A stretch of 64,000 nt of DNA from Vagococcus vulneris (lineage in GTDB: Bacteria > Bacillota > Bacilli > Lactobacillales > Vagococcaceae): positions 1-64,000 of the forward strand of contig NZ_NGJS01000002.1 of the NCBI RefSeq assembly GCF_003950515.1, written 5' to 3'. The position numbers and the translations under genes were made by a program. Under the pieces are notes generated by a model. That model searched no databases, was not told the origin of the DNA, and saw nothing but the letters and a program-made list of their open reading frames with translations. This document shows, piece after piece, positions 46,017 to 53,282 of the stretch. Every line of letters begins with the position of its first letter. The first letter of the stretch is position 1.

Positions 46017-47684
46017 TTATTTTGATACAATGATGTAATCATACGGCTGCATCATATCTGCCATTTTATAATCAAATGACGACATGACAACTTGATAATT
46101 ATCTTCTAAAGATGATAACCAATCTGGTACGTCTGTCGGTTCTTCAGTTACGTGACACACAACAATAGCCTCCTCATCAGCCAATATGCGCTTATATGCA
46201 ATCAAATTGTCACTTGTTTGAATAAACTCTGTTTTTCCTTTTTGAAAGATATCATCTTTTTTTAACCTTAGTAATTCTTGATAAAAAGTCAGAATACTGT
46301 TAGGATCGTCTTTTTCTGCTTGAACATTAAATGCTGTTTCTATATTCACTCCTGACCAGCAGCCATAATCTGAAAATCCTGAATATTTATCAGCTGTCCA
46401 TTGCATACCACCTCGACTAGCCTCTTTATTAATGCTGGCAATCATTTTTAATGCCTCTTCTTTAGAAAAGTCGTTAGCAAGCAGCTGATTATATTGTTCT
46501 TTAGCAGTCGGTTGCTGAAAAGCACTAATATCAGAAATCTTAAGATTTTTCATACCGATCTCTTCACCATATAATAAAACTGGAATTCCGCTAAGCAAAT
46601 ACATAGCAGCAGCTAAAGATTGACTGCTTTTAACACGATAAGCTTCATCATTGCCAAACCTTGAGACTAATCTCGGCATATCATGATTATTCCAATACAA
46701 TGTTGGCTGCTGACCTGCTTTTAAATCCGTCTGCCATGATATCATACGCTTTTTAAAATCAGAAACGTTCAGTGTTTTTGGACCAAGTCCTTTCGGAATC
46801 AGCGGATTTTCAATGATTTCTCGATCTTGGATATGATCAAATGAGATAACCGTACTGCATAAATTTTCGCCAATATAATCTAAAGCTAATTTAGGTGTGG
46901 CTGAAGCCGCCTCTCCAACAATAAAAATATCCGGTTTAACCTTTCGTAATTCACTAATAAACTCCTCAAGATAGACTCTAACTTCTGGTAGATTAGCATA
47001 ATATTGTTCAGCTAATGCTATTTCTCCACTCGCGATGTTAGGAACGTTCAATGAAAAATCATCTTTTACCATATGAATAAAAGCATCTAATCTAAACCCG
47101 TCAATTCCTTTAGATAGCCAAAATTTTGCAATATCAACCATCGACTTTTGTACCTCAGGATTCTTCCAATTTAAATCAGGCATTTCTTTAGCAAATAAAT
47201 GAAAATAGTATTGACGACTATGTGTGTCATATTCCCAAACAGAGCCGCCAAAAAATGATTCCCAATTATTTGGTGCAGAACCATCTTGGGCTGCATCTTC
47301 CCATAAATAATAATCTCGATAAATATTATCTTTTCCCTTTAAGGCCTCTTGAAACCATGGGTGCTGATTGGAAGTATGGTTTAATACTAAATCAAAAATA
47401 ATACGCAAATCGAGTGCGTGTGCCTTTTCAATCAATTCTTCGACGTCTTCTAACGTGCCGAATATTTCATCAACAGCATAATAATTTGACACATCGTAAC
47501 CGTTATCAATTTGCGGTGAAATAAAAATAGGATTTAACCAAAGTGTATTCACACCTAATTCTTTAATATAATTTAATGACTCGATAATTCCTCGAAGATC
47601 GCCAACCCCATCATGATTGGTATCTTTAAAACTTTTTGGATAAATCTGATAGATAATTGCATCTTTCCACCAATACGACGCCAT
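46017..47684 (-). CDS. Alpha-glucosidase, GH13 (oligo-1,6-glucosidase group)
   Basis: 555 residues from the ATG at 47684 (MASYWWKDAIIYQIYPKSF), 9 bases after GGAGGG; nine in-frame codons upstream contain the ribosome site. Catalytic residues: nucleophile in DGFRLDAFIHM, acid/base in IFIVGEAASAT and Asp in YWNNHDMPRLVSRF. Cytoplasmic. It hydrolyses terminal alpha-1,4 or alpha-1,6 glucose; which one cannot be fixed from sequence. First gene of the enzyme operon. Confidence 0.88.
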   Translation of the reverse strand: MASYWWKDAIIYQIYPKSFKDTNHDGVGDLRGIIESLNYIKELGVNTLWLNPIFISPQIDNGYDVSNYYAVDEIFGTLEDVEELIEKAHALDLRIIFDLVLNHTSNQHPWFQEALKGKDNIYRDYYLWEDAAQDGSAPNNWESFFGGSVWEYDTHSRQYYFHLFAKEMPDLNWKNPEVQKSMVDIAKFWLSKGIDGFRLDAFIHMVKDDFSLNVPNIASGEIALAEQYYANLPEVRVYLEEFISELRKVKPDIFIVGEAASATPKLALDYIGENLCSTVISFDHIQDREIIENPLIPKGLGPKTLNVSDFKKRMISWQTDLKAGQQPTLYWNNHDMPRLVSRFGNDEAYRVKSSQSLAAAMYLLSGIPVLLYGEEIGMKNLKISDISAFQQPTAKEQYNQLLANDFSKEEALKMIASINKEASRGGMQWTADKYSGFSDYGCWSGVNIETAFNVQAEKDDPNSILTFYQELLRLKKDDIFQKGKTEFIQTSDNLIAYKRILADEEAIVVCHVTEEPTDVPDWLSSLEDNYQVVMSSFDYKMADMMQPYDYIIVSK

Positions 47685-47755
47685 GCAAACGTTCCCTCCT
47701 TTTATGTTCATTCATAGTTTAAAAAATGTTACACGATTTCACAACTACTAAATGA

Positions 47756-47771
47756 TTGTTAGCGATAACAA
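47756..47771. promoter_or_regulatory. LacI-family operator (MalR candidate)
   Basis: TTGTTA, four bases (GCGA), TAACAA, a perfect palindrome with a central CG as used by LacI/GalR regulators. It lies about 70 bases upstream of the alpha-glucosidase start, just before a -35/-10 pair TTGTGA and TAAACT (17-base spacer). It is also cre-like. Confidence 0.55.
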
Positions 47772-47823
47772 AAGTAAAAATCAAGCAGTATCGCTTCTAT
47801 AAAAATAATTTTGTATAATGCTA

Positions 47824-47853
47824 TTGACCTTAACCTTACGTTATACTTTAAAT
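47824..47853 (+). promoter_or_regulatory. MerR-type promoter with internal dyad
   Basis: TTGACC (47824-47829), 18-base spacer, TTAAAT (47848-47853). Within the spacer TTAAC/GTTAT (47830-47834 and 47840-47844) forms an imperfect dyad around CTTAC, the arrangement MerR regulators use. Confidence 0.5.
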
Positions 47854-47877
47854 TGATTAGTGGAAGGAGGAAATCAA

Positions 47878-48639
47878 TTGTATTCAATTAGTCAACTTGC
47901 AGATTTAACCGGTGTCTCACCGCGAACATTGAGATATTATGATCAAATTAACTTACTTAAACCGACTAAACTGAGCGAAAAAGGTTATCGTCTTTATACT
48001 GATAAAGACATCAATCGACTGCAGCAGATTTTATTTTTTAAAACATTTGATTTTAGTCTCAAACACATTAAAAAGCTTATGACACTGGACGAACAGCAGA
48101 TTATTGTAGAATTGACACACCAGCACCAATTGCTGACTCAGGAACTGGCAGAATTAACTGATTTAACACATTTACTAGACAAAAGTATCAAAAACTATAA
48201 AGGAGAAATAACTATGACAACTAGTGAGAAATTTGAACATTTAATTAATGAAAAGATTAAAGAGAACGAAGAACGCTATGGGTTCGAAATTCGTGAATTA
48301 TATGACGAGCAGACAATTTCAAACTCAAATGCGAAATGGCAGAATTTGAATCAAGACGATTACAACGCCATGATTAGCTATGAAAAAGAGATTATCACGG
48401 GTTTAAATTTTATTTTAGAAAGTAAACAAATCAATTTACCAAATTTACAGGCAGAAAAAATATTTAATGCACATAAAGCTTGGCTTCAGATAACTGCACC
48501 TTACTATTCTATTGAGTATCATCGGTATTTAGCTGATTTGTATGTAGCAGATGAACGCTTCGCCAACTATTATAATGAAAAAACAATTGACGAATCAGCA
48601 GAAATTCTACAAGAAATTATCCTGTTTTATACAAAATAA
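47878..48639 (+). CDS. MerR-family regulator with TipAS ligand-binding domain
   Basis: 253 residues from a TTG at 47878 (MYSISQLADLTGVSP), just after AAGGAGG; a GTG 18 bases upstream would include that site. MerR helix-turn-helix and wing 1-75 (LRYYDQINLLKP, GYRLYTDKDI), coiled-coil 80-115, then a TipAS/Mta-type C-terminal domain (about 135-253; SNSNAKWQNLNQDDYNAM, YHRYLADLYVADERFANYYN). TipAS domains bind thiopeptides or other drugs. No drug pump is adjacent, so it may control only itself or distant genes. Confidence 0.85.
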   Translation: MYSISQLADLTGVSPRTLRYYDQINLLKPTKLSEKGYRLYTDKDINRLQQILFFKTFDFSLKHIKKLMTLDEQQIIVELTHQHQLLTQELAELTDLTHLLDKSIKNYKGEITMTTSEKFEHLINEKIKENEERYGFEIRELYDEQTISNSNAKWQNLNQDDYNAMISYEKEIITGLNFILESKQINLPNLQAEKIFNAHKAWLQITAPYYSIEYHRYLADLYVADERFANYYNEKTIDESAEILQEIILFYTK

Positions 48640-48678
48640 AAAAGTTGGTTAAGGTATTTTATCCTTGACCAACTTTTT
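48639..48678. terminator. Bidirectional terminator
   Basis: AAAAAGTTGGTTAAGG / CCTTGACCAACTTTTT, one mismatch, between the converging MerR and LacI-type genes. Confidence 0.8.
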
Positions 48679-49630
48679 CATTATTACGAGTACTGCCGCG
48701 AACAACTAATTCGGGAACGAATAATTGATTTCCTTGCGGAGCACCGTGTTGTTTTATTTTATTAAGCAGCATATCGGCACATGCAGCACCCATATCAATA
48801 ACAGGTTGTTTAATAGTCGTCAATTTTGGATAAGCTATTTGATCCAAAAAGACACCATCAAAACCAATGACTCCATAATCATTAGGAAGTACCATATTTT
48901 TTTTTTGCAGTCCCCGTTCAATGCCAATAGCCAACCGATCAGAGCTGCAGACAAATGCCGTATTCTTCGAAAAGCGGCCAATCTCGTCTTTAATAAATTG
49001 ATAACTAAAACTTGAACGATTTTTAAAGCGATAAATTTCAGGTACTTTTTTATATTTCTGCACTGTATTTATATAACCGGCCTCACGGGAATATTCAAAA
49101 GGTTCTTTAACGTCGATACCAATGTAAACAATCCGATTGTATCCTGAATTAATGGCATGCTCTGTTGCAATCTCTGTTCCTTTAGAATTATCGGTATCAA
49201 TATAATCATAACCATAGCGATTCTCACCGAACAAGACATACGGCTTTTCTAAGCGTTCAATCCATTCGTAGTCCGATTCACGCATACCAGTAATAATATA
49301 TCCATCGCTCTGACCTAAATCAAAACTATTTTCCATGACTAGCTGGAGCGAATATTGGTGCTTATCCAATTCTTTCGAAATTCCCATTAACAGATTCATA
49401 TAATATGGTTCTGTTGTATCTATCTCTTCTAAAATAAAAAATTTAATAATTTGTGTTTTATTATTTGCTAGTGCCTTTGCTGCAACATTCGGCTTATAAT
49501 TCAAATCTTTCATAGCCTGAAATACTAGGTTTTTCAATTCATCAGTTACTTTTTCAGGATGATTTATGACACGCGACACAGTCATTTTTGACACATTTGC
49601 TTTTCTTGCAACATCTGATAAAGTTGGCAT
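48659..49630 (-). CDS. malR: LacI-family regulator, MalR-like
   Basis: 323 residues from the ATG at 49630 (MPTLSDVARKANVSKMTVSR), 5 bases after GGGGGAG; nine codons upstream read into its own leader. LacI helix-turn-helix with hinge (NYKPNVAAKALANNKTQ) and a periplasmic-binding-protein-like core (GYIITGMRES, FVCSSDRLAIGIERG, GVIGFDGVFLDQIAYP). It sits beside the maltodextrin genes and is the likely repressor binding at 47756-47771 and perhaps at 44194-44208. The link is inferred from position. Confidence 0.82.
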   Translation of the reverse strand: MPTLSDVARKANVSKMTVSRVINHPEKVTDELKNLVFQAMKDLNYKPNVAAKALANNKTQIIKFFILEEIDTTEPYYMNLLMGISKELDKHQYSLQLVMENSFDLGQSDGYIITGMRESDYEWIERLEKPYVLFGENRYGYDYIDTDNSKGTEIATEHAINSGYNRIVYIGIDVKEPFEYSREAGYINTVQKYKKVPEIYRFKNRSSFSYQFIKDEIGRFSKNTAFVCSSDRLAIGIERGLQKKNMVLPNDYGVIGFDGVFLDQIAYPKLTTIKQPVIDMGAACADMLLNKIKQHGAPQGNQLFVPELVVRGSTRNNEKVGQG

Positions 49631-49726
49631 AGCGCTCCCCCAATTATACATTTTCATCTAATTTACTAATTGTTATTATACATTATTTCTATTTTTTTTC
49701 TACCTTTGACTTTTTATTAGAGACCA

Positions 49727-49761
49727 GAAAAAAGCAGTGAAATATTGATAATTTCACTGCT
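49727..49761 (-). terminator. Terminator of queT
   Basis: AGCAGTGAAAT / ATTTCACTGCT perfect stem, with a run of A's on the left (T's on the minus strand). Confidence 0.75.
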
Positions 49762-49767
49762 TTCTAT

Positions 49768-50280
49768 TTATTTTGTTAAGTCAATTTTTTTCCCAATCCA
49801 ATAAATAATAATTCCGCCAATTGTCATTGAGATCAACTCGCCAACGGCTATAATTAACCAATTGACAAAAAAAGGAACTTTATAAAAAAATGTCAGCTGC
49901 CCAGCAACCGTAAACATTGAAAATGAAAAAAGTAAAGCTGTAACAACCATTTTTAGTTTTAAGTTTTTAATATTTTTTGTTATGTAATAATTAACAGTCA
50001 AAACTATCAGTGTACACATACTGCCGATGACAACATCTATAATACCTAACGGTGAAAAAACATTAGCCATGGCAACACCTAAAGTTACTGCAAAAATATA
50101 TTTTTTATTGTATAGCGATAGATAATTAAACATTTCTGATAATCTAACCTGTACAGCCCCAAAGCTGATAACTGATAAGCAAACTGTTATTGCGACGTAC
50201 ACCCCTGCAACAAGTGCAACTTTAGTTGTATCTGCAGTAGTCCAAGAAACTTTTCCTTGTTTTCTTTTTTTATATTCCAT
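49768..50280 (-). CDS. queT: QueT, queuosine-precursor ECF transporter S component
   Basis: 170 residues with five or six membrane segments (GVYVAITVCLSVISFGAVQV, FAVTLGVAMANVFSPLGIID, LIIAVGELISMTIGGIIIYW). The pattern VQVRLSEMFNYLSLY near residue 45 is characteristic of the QueT family. It imports preQ0/preQ1 with an energy-coupling module encoded elsewhere. It is preceded by a preQ1-II-like leader that covers its ribosome site, which supports the assignment. Confidence 0.88.
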   Translation of the reverse strand: MEYKKRKQGKVSWTTADTTKVALVAGVYVAITVCLSVISFGAVQVRLSEMFNYLSLYNKKYIFAVTLGVAMANVFSPLGIIDVVIGSMCTLIVLTVNYYITKNIKNLKLKMVVTALLFSFSMFTVAGQLTFFYKVPFFVNWLIIAVGELISMTIGGIIIYWIGKKIDLTK

Positions 50281-50283
50281 TTA

Positions 50284-50370
50284 TCTTCTCCTTTACAGAT
50301 TCTTTTTAATCTGCTCTATAACTATGACCAAAGGATGGGAAAATTTTCCAACTGAAGTGTCATAGTGCGT
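50284..50370 (-). ncRNA. preQ1-II-type riboswitch before queT
   Basis: Minus strand: P2 stem ACTATGAC (50359-50366) with GTCATAGT (50321-50328). At the 3' end of its loop lies TCCTTT (50330-50335), which can pair with AAAGGA of the ribosome site (50289-50294). Between them a hairpin CAGATT/AATCTG (50296-50313) sits one base from that site. This is the H-type pseudoknot layout of preQ1-II. The P2 loop is longer than usual and contains the self-complementary GGAAAATTTTCC. Not folded by computer. Confidence 0.65.
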
Positions 50371-50386
50371 TAACCCATTGTTATAT

Positions 50387-50415
50387 ATCATACACATTAT
50401 TCTATGTAATTTCAA
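50387..50415 (-). promoter_or_regulatory. Promoter of queT
   Basis: Minus strand TTGAAA (50410-50415), 17-base spacer, TATGAT (50387-50392), placing the transcript start just before the riboswitch. Confidence 0.65.
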
Positions 50416-50417
50416 AT

Positions 50418-51185
50418 CTATTTCAGCAACCAGCCGCCATCTATGGGTACAATATTTCCTTGTAAATATTTAGCTTTTTGACTCGCTAAAAACATGGTCA
50501 AATCAGCAACCTCTTCGGGTTCCGCCCACCGTTTACAAGGTGTTTCGTCAGCTACCCATTTTGCCATTTCAGCATCGCCAGTAAAATCAGCAGCATTCAT
50601 AGGTGTTTTAATTGCACCCGGTGCAATTCCGACAACGTGAATACCATTTGCAGCATAGTCTAAAGCCAACTGTTTTGTTAGACCTACGACACCATGTTTA
50701 GCCATTGTATAAGCAACCCCGCCGCCACCGGCTGCTAATCCAGCAATTGATGTCATGTTGATAATTGTACCGTCTTTTTCTTTTAACATTTCAGGTAAAA
50801 TTAATCGAATAAGACGATAGTAACTTTTTAAATTTGTTTCATATACTTTATCCCAAAGCGATTCATCCGTTTCCATTAATGGTCGATAGCTATCTAAAAT
50901 CCCAGCCGTATTCAAAAGAATATCAATTCTTGGCGATACTTTCAAACTGTCTGCTACCCACTTTTCTAAATCTTTTTGTTCGGTAACATCGCCGATAAAA
51001 AAAGTAAATAAATCAGGAAAGTTATCTTTTAATTCCTTTAATCCCCGGGATTGTCGATCAATCCCGAAAACAAATGCTCCTTGTTTTAAAAAGGCTTCGG
51101 CTTGTGCTTTACCGATACCAGAAGCTGCTCCAGAGACGAGTACTGTCTTACCGTGATACTCTGAATATCTAATCGTGTCTCTCAT
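50418..51185 (-). CDS. Short-chain dehydrogenase/reductase
   Basis: 255 residues from the ATG at 51185 (MRDTIRYSEYHGKTVLVSG), which overlaps the stop of the DUF2829 gene as TAATG; no separate ribosome site is needed. NAD(P)-binding SGAASGIGKAQ, NTAG in LLNTAGILDS, catalytic Ser in NMTSIAGLAAG and YxxxK as YTMAKHG. Probably an oxidoreductase for a hydroxy/keto compound such as an acyl or sugar alcohol; substrate unknown. Translation is coupled to the DUF2829 protein. Confidence 0.85.
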   Translation of the reverse strand: MRDTIRYSEYHGKTVLVSGAASGIGKAQAEAFLKQGAFVFGIDRQSRGLKELKDNFPDLFTFFIGDVTEQKDLEKWVADSLKVSPRIDILLNTAGILDSYRPLMETDESLWDKVYETNLKSYYRLIRLILPEMLKEKDGTIINMTSIAGLAAGGGGVAYTMAKHGVVGLTKQLALDYAANGIHVVGIAPGAIKTPMNAADFTGDAEMAKWVADETPCKRWAEPEEVADLTMFLASQKAKYLQGNIVPIDGGWLLK

Positions 51186-51406
51186 TAGTCGACGAGCTCC
51201 CAATCATTCGCTAAAATATCACATACAGTAGGAGCAAAGCTAGAGAAACCTTCATCGCTCGTCTTTATTAAGAGATAATCAGTCACCGGACAACCATCAT
51301 ACTGTTCACCTGTTACCAGTGTCACATACAGTTCGAAACCGCCCCACCCTTTACGGATAATCTTTTTCCCTTTTTTCAATTCTGGTAAAATTGCTTCAAA
51401 TGTCAT
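51185..51406 (-). CDS. DUF2829 (Tad2-fold) protein
   Basis: 73 residues with the DUF2829 pattern: MTFEAILPELKKGKKIIRKG, then WGGFELYVTLVTG and a C-terminal ILANDWELVD. The phage member Tad2 sequesters the cyclic signal of the Thoeris defence system. Chromosomal homologues of unknown role are common. The stop overlaps the start of the SDR gene, and a 58-residue membrane protein gene lies 48 bases upstream. No prophage gene is nearby, so an anti-defence role is not supported by context. Confidence 0.75.
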   Translation of the reverse strand: MTFEAILPELKKGKKIIRKGWGGFELYVTLVTGEQYDGCPVTDYLLIKTSDEGFSSFAPTVCDILANDWELVD

Positions 51407-51454
51407 TTTATTACCTCGTTCCCAAAAATTATCAAACTTAATTAAAAATAGTAC

Positions 51455-51631
51455 TTAGCCACTTTTTTTACGATTCTTCTTATCCATGAAATAAATGTGA
51501 ATCAGCATTAAGCACGTCAAAATAATAAAAAATGTGATACTTAATGTTAGACTATCTATTTTTGCGATATTATAGCCGATAGCAAAGAATAAGAAAATTA
51601 ACAGTAAAAAATATTCCATCTGTCTAAACAT
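51455..51631 (-). CDS. Small two-segment membrane protein, 58 residues
   Basis: Starts MFRQMEYFLLLIFLFFAIGY and ends IYFMDKKNRKKSG. Two hydrophobic segments (about 5-20 and 27-46) are separated by NIAKIDS. AAGGAGG lies 5 bases before the ATG, a strong site. It lies directly upstream of the DUF2829 and SDR genes and may be the first gene of that operon. Family not recognised. Confidence 0.65.
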   Translation of the reverse strand: MFRQMEYFLLLIFLFFAIGYNIAKIDSLTLSITFFIILTCLMLIHIYFMDKKNRKKSG

Positions 51632-51733
51632 CTTTTCCTCCTTAATAGTTATTTTCTTTAACTTAATGAGTGACTGAAGAATTTAACCGAATAAAAGCCA
51701 CGGATAGCTTAGCAAATGAAAATAACCATATTT

Positions 51734-52366
51734 TTATTCACCGATGACATGCATCACTTGCTTAATAAACGCTTCACGTCCATAAAAATCTCGATTAACT
51801 AACTCAGGATAGATGTTATTAAAGAAATATGGTACGCAATATAAGTCATCAAAAGATTTAATTGTTTTTACCGACTCGATAAACATATCTTTATATACTG
51901 GTTCTGGATTATTCTTTACGATTTCCTCGAAAGATTCATATAACAAGTCAACTTTGTCTGCAACTGCTAGAATTTTTCCTTCAATTGATAAATCCTTCCC
52001 CTCATCAAGACGACGACGGTATATTTTTTGAAACTCTTCCGGTATTTCTTCACGGATAAATTGATCTGTCATTTTTTCTTCAACCGTTTGAAGCATGCCC
52101 CTTAATTCACGGTTTGCATACTTTACAGGTGTTTTAATATCACCAATAAAACGTTCTGTATAGTCATGGTTTAAAGATTTTTCATACAAAACTTTCCAAT
52201 TAATTTCGACATCATTATACTCCTCAATGTCTCCTAAAACTTGAGCAATTGATGCTACGCGATAAGAGTGAGCTGCAACAGTATGTTCCGTAAATTTAAA
52301 AAATCCTGGTGCTCGTGTAATTTTTTCTAAACTGCTTAATCCTAAAATAAATTCGTTTAATCCCAT
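51734..52366 (-). CDS. HD-domain phosphohydrolase, YfbR-like
   Basis: 210 residues. HD metal ligands: His in EHTVAAHSYRVA, His-Asp in SLNHDYTERFIGD and the late Asp in ILAVADKVDLLYES. The arrangement resembles YfbR-type 5'-deoxynucleotidases, which remove phosphate from dNMPs, although other HD hydrolases look similar. GGAGGATG precedes the start. It is a single gene between unrelated neighbours. Confidence 0.8.
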   Translation of the reverse strand: MGLNEFILGLSSLEKITRAPGFFKFTEHTVAAHSYRVASIAQVLGDIEEYNDVEINWKVLYEKSLNHDYTERFIGDIKTPVKYANRELRGMLQTVEEKMTDQFIREEIPEEFQKIYRRRLDEGKDLSIEGKILAVADKVDLLYESFEEIVKNNPEPVYKDMFIESVKTIKSFDDLYCVPYFFNNIYPELVNRDFYGREAFIKQVMHVIGE

Positions 52367-52439
52367 AACATCATCCTCCTATGTTTTTTTACTATCTTAC
52401 CATGAAACCTTAAAAACGCAACACTAACAGATAAAACAA

Positions 52440-53210
52440 TTAGTTCAATCGACCTAATAATCGCTGATATTCCTCAATCGCATCTTTGTCCTCAGATTGC
52501 TTGAACGCCACTTCATTTATTTGACTACGCTTGATTGTGCCATCTTCATCAGCTTCGTAAAAACCAGTGGTTAATGACGAATCGCTGTCCAGTTCATATA
52601 TATTGCCATTATCAACTAAAATATACTTAATAATTGGTTTGTCTGTTCGTGCAACACCACTGAAACCTTCAGCAAATGAACTACCTTTTATTTCATCAGT
52701 CATACCCAACACACCATCTTTTGAATAATAAAACGTTACACCTCCCACAATATGTAACGGAAAACCATCATATCCTGGATGATCAAATGTTTGCGCCATT
52801 GCGAGACCATCTGGTGTTACAGCAAACCAATCTCCCACTCCGGCCGCACCATGGTCGAAAAACTCTTTCGATACAGCCATGCCTCCTATTTTTGCTCTGC
52901 CGCCGGCCCATTGATAAAATGCATCTGAAATGTCTTGACGAATACTCAGTGTATACTGAGTTTTGGGTAATGATAGACTGACTTTCGCTTGATTATCTAA
53001 TTTCGTATTTAATGATGCTGTCTTATTAGTCTCTGAATTAACAGTCTCAGTTGTTAGCTGATTTACTTTTTTAAGAGACGTTGAGGTTGTTACAACACTT
53101 GACGATTGATTTTGATAATTTTCAGAATGACCTGTTTCTTTTACTTCTTTTGTGCTGCATCCGCTTAACAAAAGAATCATACTAGTATATAATACCGCTA
53201 TTTTTTTCAA
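52440..53210 (-). CDS. Hypothetical lipoprotein, 256 residues
   Basis: Signal peptide with lipobox LLSGC (Cys18), a Ser/Thr/Asn-rich linker (about 20-80), and a globular domain (about 85-250) containing FYQWAGGRAKIGGMAVSKEF, GVGDWFAVTPDG and HPGYDGFPLHIVGG. It resembles the DUF4767-type exported domain in its YQWA pattern, but I am not sure. Exported and membrane-anchored; role unknown. Confidence 0.65.
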   Translation of the reverse strand: MKKIAVLYTSMILLLSGCSTKEVKETGHSENYQNQSSSVVTTSTSLKKVNQLTTETVNSETNKTASLNTKLDNQAKVSLSLPKTQYTLSIRQDISDAFYQWAGGRAKIGGMAVSKEFFDHGAAGVGDWFAVTPDGLAMAQTFDHPGYDGFPLHIVGGVTFYYSKDGVLGMTDEIKGSSFAEGFSGVARTDKPIIKYILVDNGNIYELDSDSSLTTGFYEADEDGTIKRSQINEVAFKQSEDKDAIEEYQRLLGRLN

Positions 53211-53282
53211 TAAAAAACCTCCTTAATAGTTGATGTATAAGATAATTATACCCAAATATTAAAGAGATTTCATGTCGGCAAC

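Noticed and set aside
51185-51406. Calling DUF2829 an anti-defence gene from a prophage.
   Set aside because: No phage gene lies nearby and it is coupled to a metabolic dehydrogenase; only the fold assignment is supported.
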